Position numbers and translations under genes: made by a program
Shown here: positions 9,518-18,583 of the stretch, one piece after another
How the letters are laid out: each line of letters opens with the position of its first letter
Position numbering within the stretch: position 1 is the first letter of the stretch
Assembly (NCBI GenBank): GCA_010279815.1
Contig: QEOQ01000626.1
Coordinates: 507,542 to 529,095, forward strand
Direction of reading: 5' to 3'
Origin: Brachionus plicatilis
Lineage: Eukaryota; Rotifera; Eurotatoria; Ploima; Brachionidae
Length of the DNA stretch: 21,554 bases
The notes under the pieces: generated by a model
Databases searched by the model: none
The model's input: only the letters and a program-made list of their open reading frames with translations
What the model was told of the DNA's origin: nothing

Positions 9518-10172
9518 CAGTGTTGTTTAAAGTATTTTTTTTTTTTAAAGTCGAAGTCCGGACTTTTTTTTAAAATATTTTCATTCAAAAGTCGGCATTG
9601 TGAATTTTGGAACAAAGAACAAGAACAAAAATCTTAAATGAAATAACTTTTTACTATTAGTGTAAAAATTGTTCTGCAAAATGTATCAGCTGATACAAAC
9701 TTTGTACCACCAAAATTAAGTCTCTGCAATAACTCTGCAATTTAAGTTTAATGATTTTCTAATACATTTAGTGTTTTGTAGACTTGCAGAGTTATTGCAG
9801 AGATTAATTTGGGTGGTACAAGGTTTGTATCAGCTGATATATTTTGCAAAACAATTTTTACACTAATAGCAAAAAAGTTATTTCATTTTAAGATTTTTGT
9901 TCTTGTTCTTTGTTCCAAAATTTTGAATACTGAAGAAGAAATTTATGCTAAAATTGCAACAAAATTCTGATATATGGCAAATCTATTGCATTAGACAACC
10001 CAAGAGTTTATAAATTTTTTGATATGAAGCCTGATCTAGCAAATTTAAAAAAAAATTCAGGACTTGGACTTTTTTTTTTTTTAAAAAAAATTAAAGTTTT
10101 TGGTCGAACTTTAAAAAAAAAAAAGTCCGAACTTGGACTTGATTTTAGAGTTGTGAATTTTAAACAACTCTG
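9518..10172. mobile_element. hAT-type non-autonomous element with perfect 8-bp target duplication
   Basis: The ends are CAGTGTTGTTTAAAG at 9518 and TTTAAACAACTCTG ending at 10172, an inverted repeat of the form CAGNGTTGTTTAAA. The flanking 8-mers are identical: AGAAAATT at 9510-9517 and at 10173-10180. An 8-bp duplication with terminal CAG is characteristic of hAT transposons. The subterminal parts carry the family words AAGTCC, GGACTT and CTTGGACTT. The centre is occupied by a long hairpin (9603-9922). No transposase remains. Confidence 0.8.
9603..9922. repeat. Long inverted repeat: 138-nt arms, 43-nt loop
   Basis: The left arm 9603-9740 (from AATTTTGGAACAAAG to AACTCTGCAA) and the right arm 9784-9922 are reverse complements with only scattered mismatches and a few 1-nt indels. 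Each arm contains a short palindrome TATCAGCTGATA (left copy imperfect context). It may be a foldback insertion inside the hAT element, or part of the hAT element itself. A transcript would form a long hairpin. Confidence 0.85.
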
Positions 10173-10239
10173 AGAAAATTTAAGAAAAAAATAAAAAATA
10201 AACAAATTTAATTCCATTTAGCCAATCGAGCTGATCTTT

Positions 10240-10425
10240 TAACAATAACATCTTTATTTTTACCTTTTTTGGTTGTGATAGTTCTTGTGATGGTGGTGGT
10301 TGTTCTAACGAGTCTGATGGTTGTTCTGATGATGTTTAGGGTCGTATAGATAATGTTGATGGCTGTACTGATGGAGCAATTGTGAATGTATTAATTACAG
10401 ATAATTTAGGTGATTCACTTCTCAT
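10240..10425 (-). pseudogene. Broken Pro/Ser/Gln-rich frame inside the 1.4-kb transposon
   Basis: From an ATG at 10425 the minus strand reads through TIAPSVQPSTLSIRP, one in-frame TAA (10338-10336), then SSEQPSDSLEQPPPSQELSQ. The composition is that of a disordered linker in a protein, not of random AT-rich DNA. Upstream on the same strand a decayed segment reads GKRTHRYSC, which might recall a zinc-finger start of a THAP-type transposase, but the cysteines needed are not there. It may be the residue of the element's own transposase gene. Confidence 0.3.
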
Positions 10426-10811
10426 TCACGCTGGTTTGCTATCTTTGGACGTTCGCTTTTATGATTGCCTTAAATTTTCAAATCAGCTTGGCAGAAATCA
10501 AAAATATTTAATTTAAAAGCAACTGTAACGATGTGTTCTTTTGCCAAAACCAACAATTACAGCTACTATTTTTCCATTATTTGACTTGATAAATTAAAAC
10601 TAATAAAAAAGTCTGATTTTATCAAGAGGTGATACATAAAGTGATAATTAATTCTAATGAATTAATATTTGGTACTAACTAAAATAGTTGTACTTAATTA
10701 GGTACTAATTTTTTTGGTTTTGAACTAAATTTTATTTGGTACTACATAAAATATAATAAGGTACTGAATACAATATTTTAGGTACTGAGTAAAATATAGG
10801 CCTTAAATTAA

Positions 10812-13088
10812 CCGCTCAAATTATCAAGTTTTTAAAAAAATTCAGTCAAATTTTATTTTATTTTTAAATTTTAATTAAATAAAGCTTTTTTTGGTGTTAT
10901 TAAATTTTTTTTTTATTAATTAAAAATAAATTTTGGCTCTAAATGGTTATTCTGGGAATATTTAAGTACCCAAGGTCAAAAGAGAAAAATAATTAAAAAT
11001 TGAGCAAAATTAAACTTTGCAGATACGACTCAATTTTTGAAAAAAAAAACAAAAATTTCGATAAATGGGTTCAATTGGTTTCACATTCCTTTATGTAAGC
11101 TAGTCATTCTAATAATTTTAATTGTCGCCGAGAAAAATTTTAATTTAATTTACAATTTTTTTTTGGAAATTATCCTCGATTAAAAAAAGAGAATGAAAAA
11201 GTAAACAAAAAAAATAAATATAAGATAAAATAATCAATAAGAAAAGAAAAAAGATACTTTAAAAAATTACATCATATCATTCCACTACTAAAAAATTCCA
11301 GAAAAATCCAGTTTTTGTTATAGTTTATGTTAGAGTGATTTAAAATGATTGAGTATCTTAGGTCAGTAAAACTAAAATAATCTTGCTTTTTTATTCTAAA
11401 ATTAAAACTAGAATTTTGTAAAATAAGTATTTAGACAATTTTATTTTTTCCTTTTTAAAGTACCTTTTTATGGTGGTTATTTTATGTAACATAAAATCTC
11501 CAGTATATGTAAATGAAAATGAGCCAAGAAACGCCAATTTTGTTTCAACATGATAAAAATCAAAATTTGAAAAAACGAGGTAAGAGACCAGATAGTCCGA
11601 ATACTATATATAAAAAAAAATTGAAGCAAAAAATGCTTCAAAACAAAAAAAAAATTTAACCAATGACTAATTTTAAAATTTTTTTCTAACTTTTAAAGCC
11701 GGGCTTAAATCATTTTTCATAATTTTTATAAAAAAAAATGATTTAAAATTCATTTTTTTAATTTTTAATATTTTCTATTTTTTCCAATTTTAGTCCCAGC
11801 GTCTAAACCAAAATCCTAAGATTAGATTTATCATTGTCCTTAATAATAGATGCCGCATAAAAATTCAAATTTTATTCTACAGCGCATCTTTATTTTTTAA
11901 TTCTTAGCAATAAAAGCCGCGCTTAAAACCAAAGAGACGGATAAATGCACGGGTTAATCAATAGGGTTGGGTTAACATGGGAGAGATGGTACGGGATGCA
12001 TGCACTTAAAATCAATTTTGGGTTTAACTGCATGCAATACCGCGCAAGGGTATACGGTAATTAATCAGAAATTTAAATTTAAAATAAGAAAAATGCTAAT
12101 AGATTAGGTTACTTGAATATCTTTCGAAAATAATCTACAATTCTAGTTTTACTGGTCAGATATTTTGCTTTTGCTAACTTTCGATTAATTTTTGGTGCAC
12201 GTTGTTTATTAATTCTCAAAGGCCCGTTTTTTTGTTACTTCAGAAGGTATTCCGTTAAAATAAATGAGAACAAAATTAAAAGGTAAGGTGAAAAAGAGAA
12301 TTTTATGTTACACATGTTTACATAGTTGAGGCTTCAGGAAAAAAAGAAGAGAAAGTAAGGCTATTACACAATGAATTTGGTTATTAGATGTATCTTAATA
12401 CAAATCCTCCTTTGTATTCCTCCACCAATCTGACAATCAATAAGATGAAATAACTCTGTCCTGTTCCAAAAAAGCCTTTTTGTGAATAAATTGATTTTAA
12501 ATATAGCAAACTGATTTGGAATAAAATTGATTAAATACTCAATTATTTATTTTTATAGTGTTAAAACATTTCTAATTGATTTCAAATAAATTGTATTTAA
12601 AATTGGAGCTTTGCTCGAAACAGACAGATAAAAAATAAATATCAGACTAAATCCAGAGAAAGCATTTTTGGAAGTGCGGAGATACACTAGAAGACGCGAA
12701 ACTAATACTTTATCAAAAAATTTTAGAGGACCCAGAAAATCATTTAAAACCAGGAAAGGCCTTGATTTTTAATTTAGATTAGCTTTTGACAATTTTGTTT
12801 AAAATAAAATTGATTTGTAAATTATTTTATGTAAGAATAGGTGAAAAAAAACTATGGATGGTTTGAAGAGTATAATGAAACTATTCCAAGTACCACTAAC
12901 GGTTTGGAATTTAATCATGAGAAAATAAAGTATTCGGTTTATTGGAATTTTTTTATTTTTTTTATTTTATTATATAGTATTTATTATTATTATTATTTAA
13001 ATAATAAATCATGAAAAAATAAAGGAATTCTTTAAATTAAAGGATTTGGTTTATTAGAATTTTTAAAAGAATATCTTTTAAATTTTGA
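10812..13088. other. AT-rich intergenic DNA with a less AT-rich patch and simple repeats
   Basis: No gene is recognised. A perfect 8-bp stem hairpin (TTGAAGCA, loop AAAAA, TGCTTCAA) lies at 11621-11641. The patch 11890-12065 is visibly less AT-rich, with GCATGC twice (about 11999 and 12032) and CGCG words; one frame reads HGRDGTGCMHLKSILGLTAC but is not recognised. The word AAAGCCGNGCTTAAA occurs at about 11696 and 11909. An (ATT)n tract lies at 12980-12998, between two diverged copies of a segment containing AATCATGARAAAATAAAG (12913 and 13007). Confidence 0.45.
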
Positions 13089-13685
13089 TTAAATTCTGGT
13101 CTGATCTTCATAGGTAAATAATTTGAATAAAATTTTAGACTCAACTATTTTAATGTTTTTCTTAATAAAGACCATTATTCCTTCACCATCTCTGAATTTG
13201 TCTCTACAGAACGAAGAATAGCTTGGATGAGAGAAAAATGCCACTGGAATTGACTCATCCAATTTTGTCTCATTTAGAGATACAAGGTCATAGATCCCTA
13301 AAGAAATTATCTCTAGTACCTCCTTCTTTTTCAGATAAAGAGAGTTAATATTAAGGTGAAGCACTTTAAGGCCTTCATTATCAAGATCAGCAAAGGTTTT
13401 AAGCTGATCTTGGGAATTTAGAAAAAGAGGTACAAAGGTCCTTTTGATAAAAAAATTATCATCAAAAGAAAAAACTTGAGAAAGAAGGCCGGCTGTTACA
13501 GGTAGAAGTGTAATACCGTTTGAAACAACTTTACCAAAAGGGCTTATTTACTAAAATATTTTCCAGGATTCCAAGGTATATTTTGATAAATTATGGATAA
13601 TAGAACTTTTAAAAAATTCTGCAGCATATTTTGTTGTACATTTTTTACCTAAATTAAAATCTTTAATTTCGTTTTTTTTTGTAAA
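13089..13685 (-). pseudogene. Decayed LINE (non-LTR retrotransposon), start of the APE endonuclease
   Basis: Reading the minus strand from 13547 to 13089, one open frame contains LKVLHLNINSL, IYDLVSLNETKLD, a HPSYSSFCRD segment and GEGIMVFIKKNIKI. These match the order of the N-terminal apurinic endonuclease domain of LINE ORF2 proteins: the HLNINSL strand with a metal-binding Asn, the SETKLD-type motif with its catalytic Glu, and the GGG(V/I)..(Y/F)(V/I)K strand. It stops at DQTRI before the catalytic centre and the reverse transcriptase. In the same frame upstream, past two adjacent stops (13553-13548), another coding-like stretch reads NLGKKCTTKYAAEFFKSS, probably the preceding part of the same element. 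This is an inactive fragment; no RT segment is present nearby. Confidence 0.75.
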
Positions 13686-14102
13686 TCAAATCGATAATCG
13701 ATTAAAATCTATTTGATGTTTTATTCATTTATTTTATTTTTTACATTAGATAATTATTTAAGTAAGAGAGGTATGTTGCAGATTTTTTTAAAAATATATC
13801 TTATTATCTTTAATTAATTTATCTAAGAAAGAAGAATTTTTGTTCAATTTGTATTTGAATTTCAAAATACCAATGAAAAAATTGCTGCAAACAATTTAAA
13901 AATTAAAGAAATTCATTTTGTGTAATTGAATGTATTTCAAAAAACTCTGCGAAAGTAAAAAATAACTTAATTTTTTCCGAACCCAATGATTAATTGCTGA
14001 ATTAACTCCTAAAAATTTGGTATTTAACACAGGTACTTGGGCTTAATTTTCGGATTTTGATGCCACTTTTAAAAACAAAGGAATAAGGTACAATAAAAAT
14101 TT

Positions 14103-14384
14103 ATGCGGCTTCGAAAAAAAAACGAATTAAATTGTCAAGTAACGATACGTTATGAGAACAAAGATGACAGTGATTCGGAAGTCGAAGATACAACAAAACC
14201 AAAAAAATCAGATTTTAGCTCAAAGGATGCAATCGAAAGAATTAATGATTTAAAAGATTTTTTTCTAAATAAAAAAGAAGATTTTTCCAACGTTGTTGAA
14301 TTTTTGTTTAATACTGAAAATATTGTACTAGAAAAATGTAAAACCAAACAATCCAGTATTACAGATTTTGTAAAAAAAGCTTAA
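14103..14384 (+). pseudogene. C-terminal remnant of a pogo/Tigger transposase
   Basis: The 93-residue frame has the signature of the tail of CENP-B-like pogo/Tigger transposases: an acidic spacer (DDSDSEVEDTT), an AIERINDLKDFFLNKKEDFS helix pair, and the terminal QSSITDFVKK peptide, which resembles the PCNA-binding-type QTTITDFFK ending of this family. The DDE catalytic core and the N-terminal DNA-binding domains are absent; an in-frame TAA lies just before the ATG. It sits 81 nt from a terminal repeat block that ends in a TA, so this is the 3' end of a 5'-truncated element. Confidence 0.75.
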
Positions 14385-14464
14385 TTTTTAGTTTCATTTA
14401 TCTTTTTTTTTAACTTTTTCAGTAAAAATTTTAATAAAAAAATAAAAATTGCCCATCCTTTTCA

Positions 14465-14531
14465 ATGGGATTTCGATATAACGAGCACAAAAATTTTCGC
14501 CCAACTTGCTCGTTATACCGAGGAACGACTG
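14465..14531. repeat. Right terminal repeat block of the pogo/Tigger element
   Basis: Read from the outside, the end is CAGTCGTTCCTCGGTATAACG next to TA at 14532-14533, as expected for TA-targeting Tc1/mariner-pogo elements. The block contains two inward-facing copies of one motif: TTTCGATATAACGAGCA (14471-14487) and, inverted, CCTCGGTATAACGAGCA (14524-14508). No matching left terminal repeat is found upstream. Confidence 0.75.
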
Positions 14532-14533
14532 TA

Positions 14534-15319
14534 AAATAATCCTCCAAAAATGATATATCATATGTCTTATAACCGATGTCTTAGTAAAATTCAATATAAA
14601 TTTAGTGTCAAACTGACAATGTGAAAATTTAGTTTAAAAAAATTTATTAATTTTTAATTTTTTGTATAGTAATTTTTGTACTAAATTTTCATATTGCTGT
14701 CAAACTCTTTTTTTGAAAAAATTAAAAAAATTTAAAATTCTGACTGAAATCAAAATTTGACTACTTATTAATTCCCAAAATTTCTTCTTTTTTTCGAGCA
14801 TTTTTTAAAAAAATTGAATTTTAAAAATTAATAAAGAAATAAAATGTAAGATTTCTTTCATAATTTTCATAATTAGACTGACTTCAACCAGGTTGATTCT
14901 GAAAAATTTAATAATTTAAGTTTGTTTTATTAAAAGAGAGTTTAATTAAAAAATAAAAAATAATAAGCTCTATCTGAATAAAAAAGGCAATCTGATAGCC
15001 GGTAATATTGCCGTATTTTGTTCACTCACAAAAATAAACTAAGTTTCGCACTAACTGAAATTATGTAAAGCTTTTTATTTAAAAATTTTAATTTAAGTCT
15101 TAATTCAAGAAATATATGCTTGGTAAAAGCTCGAAAAAACTGCGTTCAAAAAGCGTATGTAACAAAGACTCATGAAAATACTGCAGTTTATGAACATATA
15201 AAAATTTAATATTAAAAAATATAAGTTTATATTTGAGTCTTGATAAAAAAGTGTAATTAATATTAAAATCTATTTCTTGGACACTTGTTCGCAATGGTAA
15301 TTTCACTCATTTACTTTTT
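14534..15319. other. AT-rich spacer upstream of PMPCB
   Basis: No gene is recognised. GCCGTATTTTG at about 15009-15019 repeats the outer end of the terminal repeat at 20548; a single 11-base match of this kind may be chance or a solo relic. Confidence 0.45.
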
Positions 15320-15328
15320 AGATTTTAG
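15310..15328 (+). promoter_or_regulatory. Acceptor-like sites in the PMPCB leader
   Basis: tttactttttag ends at 15321 and attttag at 15328, leaving leaders of 27 or 20 nt before the ATG at 15349. The first has a good pyrimidine tract. A 5'-UTR or trans-splice acceptor is suggested. Confidence 0.35.
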
Positions 15329-15348
15329 AAGCTACCAACTAAATCAAG

Positions 15349-17033
15349 ATGGCTTTTACAGTCCGAAACTTGGGCAAACTAACAAAAAATTTCAAAAAAA
15401 ATGTAAAAAATTTCCATCTAAAATTCACTTAGTCAACTAACAAAAAAATTTCTTCCTTCAAGTTGATCTTGCCTTCAAGATTAGCCAACTCTCAAAGCTA
15501 TGAACAACTAATCAACAGCATGCCAGAGACCAGAGTGACCACTCTTTCAAATGGCATGAGAGTGGCCACTGAGGACTACGGTTTTCCAACCTGCACAGTA
15601 ATTAACCACCATGCTCAAAAATCCAATTTTAACTACTAATTAAAGGTCGGTATCTGGATCGATGCTGGAAGTCGTTTTGAAACCGAAAAAACAAATGGAA
15701 CTGCCCACTTTTTGGAACATATGGCTTTTAAAGTGAAAAAAAAAATGTCAAAAAATAATTTTTAAAAAATTAGCTCTTTTTTTAACCAGGGAACTAAACG
15801 AAGAACTCAAACTGATCTGGAATTGGAAGTTGAAAACATGGGAGCTCACCTAAATGCTTACACATCAAGAGAACAAACTGTCTATTACGCTAAAGCATTT
15901 AGCAAAGATTTGCCAAAGGCAGTTGACATTCTATCGGACATCCTGCAAAACAGCACTTTGGGTGAATCCGAAATTGAAAGAGAGAGAGGAGTTATCCTAA
16001 GAGAAATGCAAGAAGTAGAGACCAATTTACAAGAGGTTGTATTCGATCACCTGCACGCAACTGCTTTTCAGGGTACTCCATTGGGACGCACTATTCTAGG
16101 ACCTACCGAGAATATAAAATCAATTACGGCCAAAGACTTACGTGACTACATAAACACTCATTACAAGCCGTCTCGAATGGTTCTAGCTGCTGCCGGTGGT
16201 GTCGACCATGACGAGCTGGTTAAACTTGCTGAACAACACTTTGGCTCGCTCAGAGCCGACACCAACACTCAAGTCCAGGGTCTGGAGCCATGCAGATTCA
16301 CTGGTAGTGAGATCCGAGTCCGAGATGACGATATGAGACTGGCCCATGTTGCCATAAGTGTCGAGGGCACATCGTGGTCTGATGCTGACACCATACCATT
16401 GATGGTTGCCAGCACCATGTTGGGAAGTTGGGACAGGTTACAAAAAAAAAATAAAAAATAAAAATATTTATTCTAAATTTTATTAGATCAATGGGAAGTG
16501 GAGGTAATACTGGCAGTCGATTAGCTCAAGATAGTGCTAAATTCAACCTTTGCCATAGTTTCCAGGCTTTCAATACATGCTATGCTGACACTGGTCTGTG
16601 GGGTGTTTACTTTGTTACCGACAGATTGAAAATAGACGACTTTATGATTTCTCTACACGAAGAGTGGTAAGATTAAAGATTAGGAAAGAAGAAATTTTTT
16701 TTTAAAAAGAATTTCAGGATGAGATTGTGCACCAGTGTGACTGAGGCTGAGGTGAACAGAGCCAAAAATTTGTTGAGAACCAACATTTTGTTGCAGTTGG
16801 ACGGCTCGACTCCAATCTGTGAAGAAATTGGTCGTCAACTTTTGGTCTATAACAGACGTTTGCCATTAGCTGAATTGGAAGAGCGAATTGACGCAGTGAA
16901 TGCAAATGTGATCCGTAAAGTAGCCATGAAATACATTTATGATCAGTGTCCTGCGATATCGGGTGTTGGACCTGTGGAACAATTGCCGGATTACAATAGA
17001 ACAAGAGGTCGTATGTGGTTAGCTAGATTTTAG
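15349..17033 (+). CDS. PMPCB: Mitochondrial processing peptidase, beta subunit
   Basis: PMPCB is the catalytic, zinc-dependent subunit of the matrix peptidase (EC 3.4.24.64) that removes presequences from imported mitochondrial proteins, paired with the alpha subunit PMPCA. Six exons join in phase: 15349-15402, 15463-15597, 15646-15732, 15790-16436, 16487-16666 and 16718-17033, giving 472 residues (human 489). Introns are 60, 48, 57, 50 and 51 nt, all GT-AG. The first 30 residues are basic and lack acids, as expected of its own presequence. The M16 metallopeptidase site is complete: HFLEH at residues 84-88 (H84, E87, H88) and the distal glutamate E164 in [11 protein letters not shown], exactly 80 residues after H84. 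Other family landmarks are [67 protein letters not shown] and [17 protein letters not shown]. The segment after WDRS reads [13 protein letters not shown], a few residues different from the vertebrate GGGMNLSSKLAQ. The product looks intact and functional. Confidence 0.97.
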
Positions 17034-17634
17034 AATTAAAAAGCAAAAAAATTCTGAAAATGAATTTTAAAAAATGTTCAACTTTTATGAAAAAAGCCAA
17101 ACTAAAAATATATTTTTTTTTTCAAAATTTATCAATAAAATAAATTATTAATACCAATTTGTATTTGAAAAAATTTTGCCTGCCTATATTAATTAATTAA
17201 AGGATTAAAAAAGTGTTCTTGCTACTCATTAAAAATTAGATATTAAATATATCAACCACCTTCTAAATAAATTAAATTCCTAGAAATAATTTGAAAATTT
17301 AATTTTTATTTCCTCAACATTTGACTAGCTTTTAAGAATGAAGAGCTTTTAAGATTTAAGAAAAAGTTTTTTTAACTTTAAATAAAAATTTCTTTAGAAA
17401 AGAAATTAGGCGGCGTTTAAATTTTTATTTTTTGAAAGAAGGTTCAGAAAGTTTTTATTTTCTGGTCAACGTGCCGATGACATGAGGGTAATTGGATTAA
17501 TATAAAATTAATTTCATAATTAAATGATTGAATTTCTCACGTTTCTTTTAATGCTTTTCTTAATTCGAATGTTTTTAAAAAAAATTTTAAAAAATCTTAA
17601 AAATCGACCATTTTAAGTATAATATTATTTAAAC
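17034..17634. other. AT-rich 3' flank of PMPCB, no gene seen
   Basis: AATAAA occurs at 17136-17141 (cAATAAAATAAATT), about 100 nt after the stop, and may serve as the poly(A) signal. The rest is A/T-rich and unstructured up to the hAT-like repeat. Confidence 0.4.
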
Positions 17635-17978
17635 CAGAGTTGTTTAAAAGTCATAAAGTCAAAGTCAAGTCAAGTCAAATGACTTTAAATTTAATTTTTT
17701 CAAAAAAAAGTCACAAAAAATGACAAAATTACTGTAAAGGATCAATAAACTAAAAATTTTAATTTCTTATCAAAATATTATCATAGTATTTATATTTCAA
17801 GTTTTATTTTTTAAGCAATTTATTAAAAAATGCTTTGCTAAATAGAGGGCAGGATCTTACTTCAATCCTTTTTGCTCACCAATAGGAACTCAAAAGCTGT
17901 GTAAACCTAAAAATTAAAATCGTAAAAAGCTAAACCTAAAACTTTACAAAGTCAAGTCACTGACTTGATTTTTAAAGG
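17635..17978. mobile_element. hAT-type AAGTC-family element, right end degraded
   Basis: The left end CAGAGTTGTTTAAAAGTC is the same as at 5510 and the inverse of 10172. It is followed by tandem AAGTC units (AAAGTCAAAGTCAAGTCAAG at 17653-17675). Another AAGTC/GACTTG patch lies at 17949-17967 (AAAGTCAAGTCACTGACTTG). No terminal AACAACTCTG is found on the right, so the copy is truncated or diverged and the end given is approximate. Confidence 0.5.
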
Positions 17979-18520
17979 ATTTTAAGACGAATTTTTTTTC
18001 TGGCTCTTGCGCAAGTCTGATTATAACTTTGAGCTTAAATGTATATTTTTATAAAGTTCCGATTTTTAAATTTTTGATATTTTTTAGTTCAGCTCGTAAG
18101 GATCTTTAAGAAAATATCCTAAATTTCAAAATTTTCAAAAATTTTGATTTTTTTGCATTTTGACTCATATCCTTTGAACTATTAAGAATCAAAAATTAAT
18201 AAATTTTAGCTCTCAGTATTTTTTTATCATTAAATAATCATTAAATAAAAGTAGAATAATGAGGTGATTTATTCAGTTGGACACATGGTTGATCCTTTGT
18301 CCAATAAAAAAATGCTCACGTATTATCAAATAAAATCTCATATTTTTGTAAGATTTTTTAATTTTTTCTTTCATTTTTTCATTAATTTTGCTAAAACCCT
18401 TTTCTTCCTTTCTTTAGAGAATCTAAAAAAAATGAACAAGATTCGAGAAAAAGATTAGAAGTCCGAGATTTCTTCGCCAATCACAATTTTTAAACTAGAA
18501 TTTCATGGCACCTTCAGAAC
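17979..18520. other. AT-rich spacer, no gene supported
   Basis: AAGTCTGATTATAACTTTGA at 18014-18033 resembles AAGTCTGATTTTGAACTTTA at 102-121, suggesting a diverged dispersed repeat. A 64-codon open frame at 18264-18458 has biased Phe/Asn/Lys composition and is not accepted as a gene. Confidence 0.35.
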
Positions 18521-18583
18521 TGACTTGTTTTTAAGTCACAAGTCTTTAGTCAAGTCAAGTCAATGACTTAACGAGTCAATGAC
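18521..18583. repeat. AAGTC/GACTT repeat patch
   Basis: Words TGACTTG, AAGTCACAAGTC, AGTCAAGTCAAGTCAATGACTT and GAGTCAATGAC follow one another. It belongs to the same family as 17635-17978, lacks terminal repeats, and marks the point where the Helitron fragment on the minus strand is cut off. Confidence 0.5.

Larger units (their letters stand above)
9377..10802. mobile_element. Non-autonomous DNA transposon, 1.4 kb, with 22-bp terminal repeats
   Basis: The first 22 bases at 9377 and the reverse complement of the last 22 bases ending at 10802 match at 20 positions, including an 18-base identical core TATATTTTACTCAGTACC. The flanks are TTAAATTAT (9368-9376) and TTAAATTAA (10803-10811), an 8-of-9 match. 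Weaker inverted similarity continues inward, with several copies of (A)GTACC, some as AGTACCTAATTA, which look like subterminal transposase-binding repeats. It carries no intact transposase. Inside it sit a hAT element (9518-10172) and a Pro/Ser/Gln-rich broken minus-strand frame (10240-10425). The superfamily is uncertain: a 9-bp duplication suggests MULE, an 8-bp one would suggest P or hAT. Confidence 0.65.

Noticed and set aside
10008..10217. 69-codon minus-strand frame
   Set aside because: It is made of Phe/Lys runs from the A/T tracts of the hAT element's right end.
12668..12782. Frames reading WKCGDTLEDAKLILYQK and, in another frame, FLEVRRYTRRRETN
   Set aside because: Two overlapping frames look equally protein-like, neither is recognised and neither has splice or start signals; left as a possible fossil only.
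15100..15306. 68-codon minus-strand frame upstream of PMPCB
   Set aside because: It has biased composition and overlaps the probable leader and promoter of PMPCB.
18264..18458. 64-codon plus-strand frame
   Set aside because: Composition is that of translated AT-rich DNA, with no motif, no context and no supporting signals.
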